Below are positions 13,601-25,700 of a stretch of 64,000 nucleotides of DNA, one piece after another. The stretch covers positions 30,473,636-30,537,635 of the forward strand of contig CM037880.1 in NCBI GenBank assembly GCA_021292165.1, in the 5' to 3' direction. The DNA is from Shinisaurus crocodilurus (lineage: Eukaryota; Chordata; Lepidosauria; Squamata; Shinisauridae). Within the stretch, counting starts at the first letter, position 1, and each line of letters opens with the position of its first letter. The translations under genes were made by a program, and so were the position numbers. The notes below the pieces were generated by a model, which searched no databases, was not told where the DNA came from, and was given only the letters and a program-made list of their open reading frames with translations.

Positions 13601-16600
13601 AACGCAATGATTAGAAGTATCTCTCAGCAAACATGCATCTGCAAATGACAGTTGAGAAGTACCACTAAAGTAGTGGCCTAAGGTGTAATTGTGGCCCATA
13701 AGAACATAAGAGCCCTGCTGCATCAGGCCAAAGACTATTTAGCCCAGCAGCCTGTCTCCCACAGTAACCAACCAGATGCCTCTGGGAAGCCCATAAGCAG
13801 GACATGAGTGCAATAACCCTCTACCACTATTTTCCCCCAGCAACTGGCATTCAGAGGCATGCTGCCTCAAATTCTGAATGCAGCTTATACCAATGACTAG
13901 TAGTCATTGACAGTCCTATCCTCCATGAATTTATTTACCAATCCTCTTTTAAAGCCATCCAAGTTGGTGGTCATCACCACATGTGGTATAAGTAAATTCC
14001 AAGGTTTAACTACCTGCTGTATGAAAGTAGTACTTTTTTGTCTGGCCTGAATCTCTCACCATTCCCTCTATGTCCTAGTATTATGAGAGGGAGAAAAACT
14101 GTGCTATCCACTTCCTCCACAGCCTGTATAATTTTATATACCTCTATTATGTCCCCATCCCTTACTCCTTTTTCTACACTAAAGTCCCAAACTTTGCAAC
14201 CTTTCCTCATAGGGAAGTCGCTCCAGCCCTTGATAATTTTAGTTATTCTTTCTGCACCTTTTCCAACTCTGCAATATCCTTTTTGAGATGCAACAACCAG
14301 AACTGTTCACAGTATTCCTAGTGTGGTCGCACCATAGATTTGTATAAAGAAATTATGATATTGGAAGTTTTAATTTCAACCCTTTCATTATGATCCCTAA
14401 CACTGGCCCATATGTGGACTATGAGCATTAAAGGAGGAAAGTAAGGTATGAGTTGCTCTTTGCTTTGCCTACCAACTACAGAAGCAGCTACATCTTTCCA
14501 AAAATTAAGGTGCCACCTCCATGGAAAGAGGGAGGAGAAACAAAGTCTGGTGCCTATATAGTGCCTACCATTGCAATTTCACATTCTTCACTGAGTGGCC
14601 CTATTTGGAACAAACCAGCCTAAGGATTACCCTCCCTTTTGCATTTTGCAGTGGCTGGTTAGCATAAATAAATTCGTGAAACCCAGCTCCTATTTCTATC
14701 TTTTAAACTTTCTGCCCCTTAGGATTTCTAGGTCAACTCAGAGAGAACTCCTGTATCTCTGATAGTTGAATGGAAGGGAAAGTTTCACGAGGTGCTCCAT
14801 CACAGTAGTGGCAAAAGCTGCACTCAGCAAAAATGTCCCTTCGGTATAATTCTTAAAGGCAAAGGAACTTCCAATTTATTATTTATTTATTGTATTTACG
14901 GTATATCCTGCCTTTCTTCCTGCAAGGAAACCAAGGCAGCTTACATAATCCTCCTGCTCCTCTCCATTTTATCCTCACAACAACCCTGTGAGGTAGGTTA
15001 GGCTGAGAGTCAGTGACTGGCCCAAAGTCACCCAGTGAGCTTCATGGCTGAGTGGGGACTAGAACTCCAGACTTTCCGAGTCCCAGGCCAACACTCTAAT
15101 GCAGCCTTGTTAAGAGTCTGGATCATTAAAGGCAGCAAGCTTTTACATACATGGAAAAGCAAGAACTGGAGGCCCTGTAGGTAGGGAGGCTTGGGGCTGA
15201 AGAAACAGTATCCAGGCTTAACCTTGCACAGGGACCTGGAACAGGGGAGGCTGTGATGTGATGGCAGAAAGGAAGCAGACAGACAAAGGAAGCTGTATTA
15301 TTGTGGGCGAAGAAGTCAGATGGCCACAGATTTGCCCTCCCCAACTTTTCCCCCACTCCTGCTGGGTTGTGGCACCCGCAGGTGCCACAGCACAGCGGGA
15401 GAAGGGGGGAGGAGAGCAGGAGGCGGTGCTGTGGCAGCAGGTGTGACAGGGGGTTGGTGTGTATGTGCCAGGCCTGTCGTGCATGCGCTAGTGCGGTGGC
15501 ACGTGCCCTCTTCCTGCTTGGGAAGGGGGTGGCCGGCAAACCTCAGCGGCAGTAGCAAAGGCAATGGACAGCGCATGGTGGCAGTGACTGGGGCCCTGGG
15601 GGGAGGGGGAGCAAGGGGGGAGCAAGGGGGGCAGCCGGGGGGAGGAGCCTCTGACAGCTGGGGGAAAGTGTCTCCCCGCAGTGCTCCTGTGGTATTCCCT
15701 GGGAAACTGATGGGAGGACTGAGGGAGGAAGAGGGGAGAGGTGGCGTTCCAGAACCCCGCTGTCCCCAAGCATTAGTCAGGCACAGCAGGGACCTGGGGC
15801 AACTTTAAATGCACAGAGGTTTCAGAACCTCTGTGGGTTTAAAGTGACGTGCCAGCCCGGACAACATGTAACTGAGCTAGTAGAAATGATCTTAGACTTG
15901 GTGCTTAAGACCCAAAAGCTCCTACTCTTGGGGGGAGTCTTCTACACCTATGTCAAGCCTACCTTGACTGCGGCAACTCAGAATTTCATGGCCATCATGA
16001 ACAATGGGGCTATTTCAAAAGATCATGGATCCCATATATATGGCATATCGCATGTTGGAACTGAGTGTTCGGAGTTGAGCAGGTGATCTGGGGGTATGGA
16101 TGGGGTTTCCTGACCACTGTTGAAATATTTCTAGCTGACACAAATGGTTATTCCTTTGTTACCTTGGTTGATCTCTAGAATTTGGAGAGGGCCCAAGCAG
16201 TAGACACAATTGCTCCTACATGTCCTCTCCCACTGACTAGAATTAAATCAGCTCTCTGGTATTCTTGGGAACTGACAGTGTTAGCAATGAAGCAGTTGGG
16301 ATGACAACTACAACTCAAATGAAAGAAAGCTCAGGATGCATCAAACCAAATGAAGGCTATAGGCCAGTTGAAAGCCTATGCTGTGGCAGTGATGGCACCT
16401 GTTCAAGGCCTGCCAGTAGAGTTTTTCTGTATGGTGAAGAGCATCTTTCATATAAAGTCTCAGGGAGATCATTTGGAAGCCTTAATAGCTCACTGTGACC
16501 CTTGTTAAGCATTCTGCAGTTACATCACTACAGGTCGAACACAGTGCCAGTGCAAGACGTTCCTTTAGTCATGCCATCTTGTCTCAAGCAACTGGATCAG

Positions 16601-19600
16601 TATGTTACTGCTACCTGAGGAGGCTTGACCCTTGCCCATCCTGGCTCTTAATATCAAGCTGGGGGGAAATGACTAGTTTCCAGCTAATGACTAGACCTGT
16701 GCCAGCTGCTCTCGCCAGGGCAAGACTACATCTGCCGGCCTGAGAAGCTGGGCGGCGACGCCCCGGTGGTGACGTCACCGAAGGGGACGCCAAAGGGGGA
16801 TGCCCCTTTGGGGAGAGCTACAAGGGCAAGGGCCACCTCCCTAACATTTGCCTATATTGGGGGAGGATTGTTTTCCCCTTCCCCTGAGGATGTGCCCTGG
16901 AGGGCAGTTATGCGGTCTTGTGGGGGGATGTGTGGGGGCTCCAATTGGTGTAGTGATGGGTAGGGGGAGATATGGTGTTGGGAGGAGGGCTAGCCAGGTA
17001 AGGGGAACACGGCCCAGACAGTTAATTGCTGTGCCATGTTCCGGTCCTCCTCGCACCCGCAGGTTAGGTGGTTGCCCTATCACCCTGACCTCAGGTCTCC
17101 GGATGCTGCTTCTGAATGCCAGATCGGTCCAAAATAAGACCTGCCTCATCCATGACCTAATAGTGGATGAAGCAGCTGATCTGGTATGTATTACTGAGAC
17201 CTGGGTGGGTGAGCAGTGAAGGGTTAGACTCTCTCAGCTCTGCCCACCAGGGTACTTGGTGCAGCATCAGGGTAGACCTGAAGGCCGGGGAGGGGGGTGT
17301 GCTGTGGTCTATAGGAATTCTTTCTCTCTCTCTAGGCTCCCTCTCCATCTGACTACTGGTCTGGAGTGTTTGCACCTTGTGTTGGGCCAGCGGGACAGAT
17401 TGGGGATTCTGTTGGTGTACCACCCACCCCGCTGCCTAACAGACTCCCTAGCTGAGTTGACAGAGGTGGTATCGGTGGCGACACTGAGGTCCCCCAGGCT
17501 GTTGGTCCTGGGGGACGTTAATGTTCATGCCGAGGGCACCCCATCTGGGGCGGCTCAGGATTTCATGGACTCCATGACAACCATGGGACTGTCCCAACAT
17601 GTCTTCGGCCCAACACATGCAGCAGGGCACACTCTAGATCTGGTTTTTTCAGCCGGGCATGGAGATGGTTATCTGAAGGTGGGGGACTTCGAATCGGTCC
17701 CTTTGCCATGGTCAGATCACTACCTGTTGAGATTTAGACTGACAGCAACTTTTCCCCTCTGCAAGGGTGGGGGACCTATTAAGGGTGGGGGACCTATTCC
17801 AGAGCGCCCTTGGGGGTTTCCCGGCTGATATGGCTGGTGGTCCTGTCAAATCCCTGGTCCATCTCTGGAATAGGGAGATGACCAGGGCGGTTGACACGAT
17901 TGCTCCTGAGCGCCCTCTCTGTAGTAGAGCTCGTACGGCTCTGTGGTATACCCCGAAGCTGAGAGCGATGAAACAAAACAGGAGACGGCTGGAGTGCAGA
18001 TGGAGAAAAACTCCTAGTGGATGCAATTGAGCCCTGGTTTGTGCCTACAATATATTTTGGGGCAGTGAGAGCAGCAAAGAAACAACACCTCACTGCCTCT
18101 ATCCAATCTTCTATTTGCCGCCCAGCTGAACTTTTTAGGGTTGTCCGGGGCCTATTACATGCTGGCCCCAAGGACATTCTGGACCCCTCTGAGGCCCGCT
18201 GTGAAATGTTTGCTAGGCACTTCCAGGAAAAAATCTCTTGCATCCACCAGGACTTAAGACTCCAATGTTATGGCAGTTGAATCAGGTGAGGTTCCTAGAG
18301 CACAGTCTGGCCAGTTTTTCTTGGATGAGTTTCAGTTGGTACAGCTCGAGGATGTTGACAAGGTGCTTGGACAGCCAATTTTGGTCGCCCCGTATGATGA
18401 CCTATGTCGGGAGAGAGACAGGGGGAGTGTGACCCTGTTGATACTCCTGGATCTCTCAGCGGCTTTCGATACCATCAACCATGGTATCCTTCTGGGGCGG
18501 CTGTCTGAGTTGGGAGTTGGGGGCACTGCATTGCAGTGGTTCCGCTCCTACTTGGATGGCAGGCTCCAGAAGGTGGTACTTGGGGAATATTGCTTGGCCC
18601 CATGGACTCTCCAATATGGGGTTCCTCAGGAGTCGGTCTTATCCCCCATGCTTTTCAACATATACATGAAACCGCTGAGTGGGGTCATCCGGAGTTTTGG
18701 AGTGCGTTGCCATCAGTACGCTGATGACACGCAGCTCTATTTCTCCTTTTCATCTTCAGCAGGTGAGGCTGTGAATGTGCTAAACCGGTGCCTGGCTGCG
18801 ACAATGGACAGAATGAGGGCTAACAAACTGAGGCTCAATCCAGACAAGACTGAGATGCTGTTAGTGGGTGGTTCCTCTGACCGGATGGAGGGTGTTCAAC
18901 CTGTTCTGGATGGGGTTGCACTCCCCTTAAAGAAGCAGGTTCATAGCTTGGGGTTTCTCCTTGAGCCATCGTTGTCACTTGAGGCTCAGGTGGCCTCAGT
19001 GGCTCAGAGTGCCTTCTACCAGCTTTGGCTGGTGGCCCAGCTATGCTCCTATCTGGACAGGGATAGCCTGATTTCAGTAATCTACGCTCTGGTAATCTCA
19101 AAGCTGGACGACTGCAATGCACTTTACATGGGGCTGCCCTTGAAGACTGTTTGGAAGCTGCAGCTGGTGCAGAATGCTGCAGCCAGACTTATTAGTGGGA
19201 CCAGAAGGTCAGAACACATAACACCAGTCTTGGCCCGCTTGCACTGGCTGCCTGTATGCTTCCGAGCCCAATTCAAGGTGCTGGTCTTAACCTTTAAAGC
19301 CCTACACAGCTTGGGACAATACTTGACGGAACGCCTCTCCCAACCACAATCTACCTGGTCACTATGCTCAACATCTGGGGCCTTCCTCCGGTTGCCGCCT
19401 CCAAGGGAGGCTCGTCGGGCGGCAACAAGGGAGCCTTCTCTGGTAGCCCCCCAACTCTGGAGCAAGCTCCCCGCTGAGGCCCGCCTGGCACCAACTTTAC
19501 AATCTTTTCGGTGCCAGGTTAAGACTGCCCTCTATATTGAGGTCTTTAACTCTACATAGTGTATGGTGGGGTGGTTGCTTTTTAATTGGTCTCACTGCAT

Positions 19601-19746
19601 TTCCTGTTTTATCTATATGTTTGTTTGTTTTTTAAAACTGGGTTTTTAAATTTTGTATAATGTTTTTATTGCATATTGTATTGTGTGCTTTTATGGATTG
19701 TTGTAAACCACCCCTCGGCTGTGGGGCAGTATATATAATAATAATA

Positions 19747-19782
<36 letters not shown>

Positions 19783-22700
19783 GTGGTAATAATTGAGTCT
19801 AGGTTATTGGCTTCTTGAAAGCGGGATGATTGCAGACTCCTTCAAAGAGATATTATTGAGAGCACTTTTAAAGAAGCCTTCTTTGGACCCTACTGGTTTA
19901 CCGAGGCTGATGAGAGGGGAAGAAGGGCCATTCCATCAACCCTGCTAAAAAAACTATTTAATTTTCTTCTTCCCTTCCCATCCCTTTTGTTTTTGAGATT
20001 GTAAGCCTGCAGGCAGGGACTGTCTTGTTTTACTGATTGGATGTAAGCTCCTCCGGGAGCCTTTTTTGGCTGAGGAGCGGGATAAAAATATTTTAAATAA
20101 ATAACTATTGACTGGTTACAAATCTCTTCTAGGGCAAGGTGCTTGAATAGATGGTGGTGGTAGCCTACCTCCAGGGTTTCCTGGCCAGTATGGGTTATCT
20201 AGATCTATTTCAATCTGGTTTGTGGACTGCAACTGCCTTGGTCATGCTGGTTGACTGCTTTCTCTGGGAGACAGGGGGACTACAACTCAGGCAGATTCTC
20301 CAGGCCCTCTTAATGGCTTTCAGTACCATCAGCCTTGGTATCCTTCCAGGTCACCCAGCAGAGACAGGACAGGAGTGGGAGGCACTGCACTTGAGTAGTT
20401 CTACTTCTATTAGACTGGTGGTGGATTCCAAAAGATGGGATGAGGGATTTTTGCTCTGTGCTGTGGCATTTATGTTATGGGATTCCATAGTCTTCCACGT
20501 TATTCATTCAGAAGTTTGGAATGAGGTGTCATCAACATGCAGATGACACTGAACTCTACTTCTCCCTTAAATCTAATGCAGGTCAGGTAATGGGCACGCT
20601 GAACAGATGCCCAGTCAGTAGCAGTAGTAGCAGTATGCAGCTAACAAACTAAAGCTGAATCCAGACTGCTGGTGGATGATTCAACTGACTGAGGACACAA
20701 AATTACATGGAGGAAATTGCACTCCCCTTAAAGGTCAGGTTTGTTAGGTTTTGCATGGTGGGCAGAATGAGATTGTCACCTGACATGGAGTACACAAAGT
20801 CACCAGACAGTCACAAAGCGTCTATGAGTCAGAATCATGGGACAAGTTTGGAGACAACATGTTGTGAACAACAGATTATATATAATTGGTGAGTAATATC
20901 CTATTTATAGGTACAGGCTCTTCCTATAAAGGTTGGGGTACGTCAACATGTTGTCACATCACAGTCGCTTCACTTCAACTTCATCTTCATTCACACATCT
21001 TGGAACTTGAGACCTGCTTGGGTCTTGGACTTGTATCTGCAATGATGTAGTGAGACAGAGTCATCTCTTCTGCATAAGAGAAGCCTGCGTTGATTGCCTT
21101 AATCCCATGTAATTGGGTCTTACAAATAAACTTCTTAATTTATTATTTATTTCTTATATTTATTAATCGCCCATCTGGCCGGTCAAATAATAATCTTTGT
21201 TATTTCCTGTTTCCGTCTGTGGGACTGGGAGTCCCTTGCTGGGTAAGCTTTGGAACCCCAGCCAAGCTCTCACAAGGTTCACAGCTTGGAAGTGCTTTTT
21301 GATCCAGCACTGCTGATGGATATCCCAGTTCAGGGTGCCTTTTACCAACTTGAGATTGGGGGAAGCTGTTCTAGCACTTCTCTGAGGGCCCCGTGATATG
21401 AGGGAAATAATCCAGCCCAGGCTTTTGCCTATCTTCCTACAGTCTCCAGTGGCTGGCTAAATTGTTTTAAATTGTGAAATTCACCCTCTTGTGCCCCCAT
21501 GGTCTCTCCCCACCTGCCCCACTCAAGATTTCTAAAAGCCAGACCCTGACAGGGAATTTGTACTTCTGGTAGTTGTAAGAAAGGAGAATTTCACTAGGTG
21601 TGGTTTTCCTACCATAGTGTTGCAATGTCAGAAAAAGGCACACATGGCAGTTTTCTTTTCTATTCAACTCTTAAAAGTGCAGGACCACCTCTGGAGTGGA
21701 CGATAATTCTACGCCTTCTTTGCTGCCTGGGCTACAGTATGTCAGCTTCTCTTGGCAGTCTACTTCCTTCCCCTGTCATTAGCCTGTCCTTTTCGGGAGT
21801 CCCTAGCTCTTGTTCTCCTTTTACTTCAGCTTCATACACCTTTCCCTTGCATTACTGGTTTTCAGAACATGGCATATTGTGCTTGTTTCTTGTAATTCAT
21901 GAACATTCCAAGAATGAGAAGGTAAGACGAGTCCTCCTGGATCATACCAACAGGATGTAATTCAGGCAGGCCGAATCTACCTAGTTAATATCTTGGGGTC
22001 ACAGTGTTTAGCCTTTTACTTTGTTAGCTTGACAGAAAATAGAAATATTTAGAAATTAAATTTCACTAGTGTATTCCATCTGTAAAATGGGCAATATTTT
22101 CTACCTTGTCTTCTAAAGATAGAAAAATTTACCCATTTTACAAATATTTAATGCTATATATGTTTTGTGACAATGTGTAGTCTGTGGATGAGCTCATGTG
22201 CTTGAGTTATTGGCTCTGCATATATTTCTAGTTCTTATTTTGTGTTTCTAGCACATTGTATGAGCATGCACTATAGCAGATTGCTAGTGGCAGCCTCATA
22301 TCATTTGTGCAGGGCCTATCTTCTTCCTGAGTTAGAATTCCACCCATGCCAATGGTCCTGCTAATCCAGCAGCCTGTATTTCCAACAGTGACATCCAAGC
22401 AATGGCCTTGTCCCTCGTTTTCTCCCCAGCTACTGGCAATTAGAGGAATCCTGCCTCTGAACTTGGATGTTCCATTTAGCTGATAGGCACTTGACAGACC
22501 TATGCTCCAGAAACATGTTTTAATCCCCTTCTGAAGCCATCTAATTCGTGGATGTCATCACATGTTGTGATAGGGAGTCCCATAAATTAATCATAGTCCT
22601 CTTCACAACACAGGGGCAACACAGATACAAAGGGGCTGTATATTTAGCCCCCCCCCCAAAAAAATTGCAGGGCTACTTCTGGCTTCCCACACGTTCAGGG

Positions 22701-25700
22701 TGAACTTCTGCAGCAGTGAGCCTGCTCTACTCACGTAGACTCCCTGCATGATATAAAACAGGGGTGCAAAACCTCAAGCCTGGGGGTGCAAAACCTCAAG
22801 CCTGGGGGTGCAAAACCTCAAGCCTGGGGAGCCAAAACCTCAAGCCTGGGGAGCCAAATCCAGCCCCCTTCTCCTGGCTCTACCCCCCTTTCCCGCAACC
22901 CCCTGATCATTTGATGGTTTCCCAGCTTTTGTGCAGTGTTTTTCCCCCATTCTAGAAAATTGAAATGCCTCTCCAAATGTTTAGTTACTGGCAGTAAGAG
23001 CTGTCAGCTAAAATATGCTGGTATTTTGGCCCCATCCATCACTGGAATGCAGCCCCCAAGAATTTCTCCAAAATGGAATTCAGCCTCTGGCTGAAGTAAG
23101 TTCAACATCTGATCTGAAGGAACGCCTCATCCCATACGTGCCTGCCTGAACCCTGAGATCTTCTTCGCAGGCCCTTCTCAGAGAGCCCCCTCCAAAAGAA
23201 GCTTGGAGGTTGGCTACTAGGGGAAGGGCCTTCTCAATTGTGGCACCCCATCTATGGAATCAGCTACCCAAAGAGGTGCGCCTGGCACCTACTCTCTATT
23301 CTTTCAGGTGCCAGGTGAAGACCTTTTTATTTGCCCAACATTTTAATGGCTGATTTTATACATTTTATTATCGCCACTGTACCTCTAGATTGAATTTATT
23401 TTGGCTACTTGGTTTTATCATGTTATATTTTGATGCCTGTACTTTTATGTTATTATTGTTGATGCTTTTGTTTTAGGATGATTGCTTTATATGTTGCTTT
23501 GTTTTGTAAACCGCCCAGGGAGCCTTTTGGCTGATGGGCGGTGAATAGATATATTAAATAAATAATAAAATCTAACTTTCCTCATGGGGAAGGTTTTCCA
23601 ACCCCTTGATAGTTTTGGTTGCTCTTTGCTGTCCTTCTTGCAATTAGGCAACTATAACTGTAGTGTTTTCCAAATGCAGCCACAACATACCGTATTTACA
23701 AAAAACATTAAATATTGCCCACTTTATTTCCAATCCCCAACATGAATGTTGCCTTTTCTACACCACTACTGACGGCTGAGTCCATTTTCCACTGCGCTGT
23801 CGCTCACAACTCCAAGATCTCTTTCCTGGCGAGAGACAATTAATTTGCTTTCAGCGTACATGTGAAAGGAGAGCAGCAAGATTTAGTTGATAAATCACTT
23901 TAAAACATTTTTTAACCAAATGAAAGAGGATGCCCCCAATTAAACAGGTAACATAATTATTATTTTTAAATACAAGTACTAAAGCCTGCAGATTGCAAAT
24001 GTCATCTTAGAAGTGTTTTCTTTGCTGTGGGGGGAGAAGAGGAAATTTCTCTCCTGGTGAGAGATTTCCCCAACCTGGTGCTCTCCAAATCTTATGGGCT
24101 ACAACTTCCATCATCCCTGCCCAGTAGCCATGCTAGCTGGGGCTGATGGGAGTTGTAATCCAAAACATCTAGTGGACACTATAATCTATGAAAATCTATG
24201 AATGCTTCTCTACTATGATGTCTACTGAAATATATGCATGTTATCATCTAAAAGCAAAAGGCTGAATTCAGGCTCTGCCTTCCACAAGAGGAAGGGTTTT
24301 GTTCGAGGAAGGCCCCTCCACCTGATATTTTGCCCTACACACACACACCTCACCCCATTCAGCAGGTTCTTCTGACTCTCTGTGTAGCATTTTCAGAGGG
24401 CTGAACGGGCTGCTGGGGGAAGGAGGGGGCAGGGAAGTCTACTTCCTTCGGTGCAGTTGATCCTGCATAAATCTGGATTCAATCCACTGAAAATATGCTT
24501 TTCTTTAAATCTGTTTTCCTCATACACAAATGTTTGCAGATTTGATTACATAGTCAAACCCAAATGATGAATCATCTAACATTTCTTTAAGCAGGTAACA
24601 ATTCTAGCTGAAAGATGGATATTTCTGTGCTATCGAAACAGAATACTCAGAAGAAAATTGGTGCTAAAATGAGTCTAAATTTTCTTAGGTATATTACACA
24701 TGATCACTTTCTCTCATTTTGTTTTAGGTTTTTCTTGTATGTCCTATATTTGAGATAGAAAAACAGTAATATTATCAACGTAGGAACCCCATGAGATAGG
24801 GAAACTAGGGTTATCTGTAAACTTTTCTGCCAGGAAGCTGCATCAAGCAAGGACATGAGGTTGTAATGCCAAGTAAAAGTGTGCCCCAATAATGGCTTTG
24901 CAAGCCACCTCTAGGTGAAACCTCCCCACAAGGGCTGCTGTGGCCACTGTCCCCCTCAGGCAACTACAGTCCCATGAAATTGAAGTTTCCCTACTGTTCA
25001 GTGGTTAAAGTCAGTCAGTCACCTAACTGGAGATGCTTGAGATACCTTTTTTTCCAGGAAACACTATTTAAAGGATACCAACAAGGCTTCCATTTTCCTA
25101 ACATCTTATATTCTTACCAATTTGAACTACATATAACTTGTGTCAAATCCAATAACTGGGAAGAGATGCACTAGGACAACAAAATGCTGGCAGAACCAGT
25201 TCTCGAGATCCATCTTGCTTATAAACAAAAAGGATGAAAGCTTTGGGGAAGAACTCTGTGGGAACCACCTGAAGGGGGCTCACTTTTCTTCCCCCAAAAA
25301 CCTTTCCCATTGGGATTCTATAGTTAACTCTTAGTAACCAAGTAGCTCCTTCAGGCTCTTATAGACACTGTGCCACCCACCCCTCTGCCTAGAATGGAAC
25401 CTGGAACAGGAAGGCTATTTCAGAGAGCTGCTTCTGGGAGCAATAGGCATTATCTGTGTTTCGAGCAGCCATGAGAACAACTCTGACATTGCCCAGATTT
25501 GAAACTAGCACTCGCAGACCTTCTTTTATGGCAATTCCCAAGGAATTAACTTGGAAGTTGCCATAAAAGGGCTGTTAACTTAGGGCTCTCCCGTTAACTT
25601 CATGGGGACTGAGCCCATAACCTCATTAGGCACAAACTGTTTGGGCCAAAGCCCCATGGCATTTGGGGATATCGTGGTTTGCAGTGACTCACATGTCTTT

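Larger units (their letters stand above)
16740..19790 (+). mobile_element. L2/CR1-clade non-LTR retrotransposon, inactive copy
   Basis: Contains, in order, a GC-rich leader, endonuclease pieces (17101-17219 and 17256-17828), a linker (17830-18260), a reverse transcriptase block (18270-19559) and a 3' tail with a short stem and microsatellite (to about 19790). Reading frames shift between blocks. The start of the RT domain is missing between about 18270 and 18400, so there is an internal deletion as well as point damage. Clade assignment (L2 against CR1) is from recognition of the protein motifs and the tail; a Repbase search would settle it. Confidence 0.8.
19790..21460 (+). mobile_element. 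Decayed L2-like LINE reverse transcriptase fragment, interrupted
   Basis: Successive blocks match [25 protein letters not shown] (19840-19900), VLE...[18 protein letters not shown] (20130-20215), AFSTIS (20320-20335), [13 protein letters not shown] (20525-20570), EEIALPL (20710-20730) and [11 protein letters not shown] (about 21278-21310). Frameshifts and stops are frequent. Two interruptions are visible, at about 19920-20105 (another LINE tail) and about 20745-21268. Confidence 0.7.
22350..23890 (-). mobile_element. CR1 LINE fragment split by later insertions
   Basis: CR1-like sequence at about 22350-22640 resumes at about 23575-23890 (tttcctcatggggaaggttt...agatctctttcctggcgag), in the same order as the CR1 copies at 13695 and 51030. 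The gap is occupied by a tandem repeat, unassigned sequence and an L2-like 3' end (23115-23573). Confidence 0.6.

Noticed and set aside
15126..15808. Cluster of overlapping 80-160 codon ORFs on both strands
   Set aside because: The high GC content removes stop codons; no domain or codon signal was recognised in any frame.
22758..22858. CRISPR-like array
   Set aside because: Units are head-to-tail with no spacers, in a vertebrate intron; it is a minisatellite.
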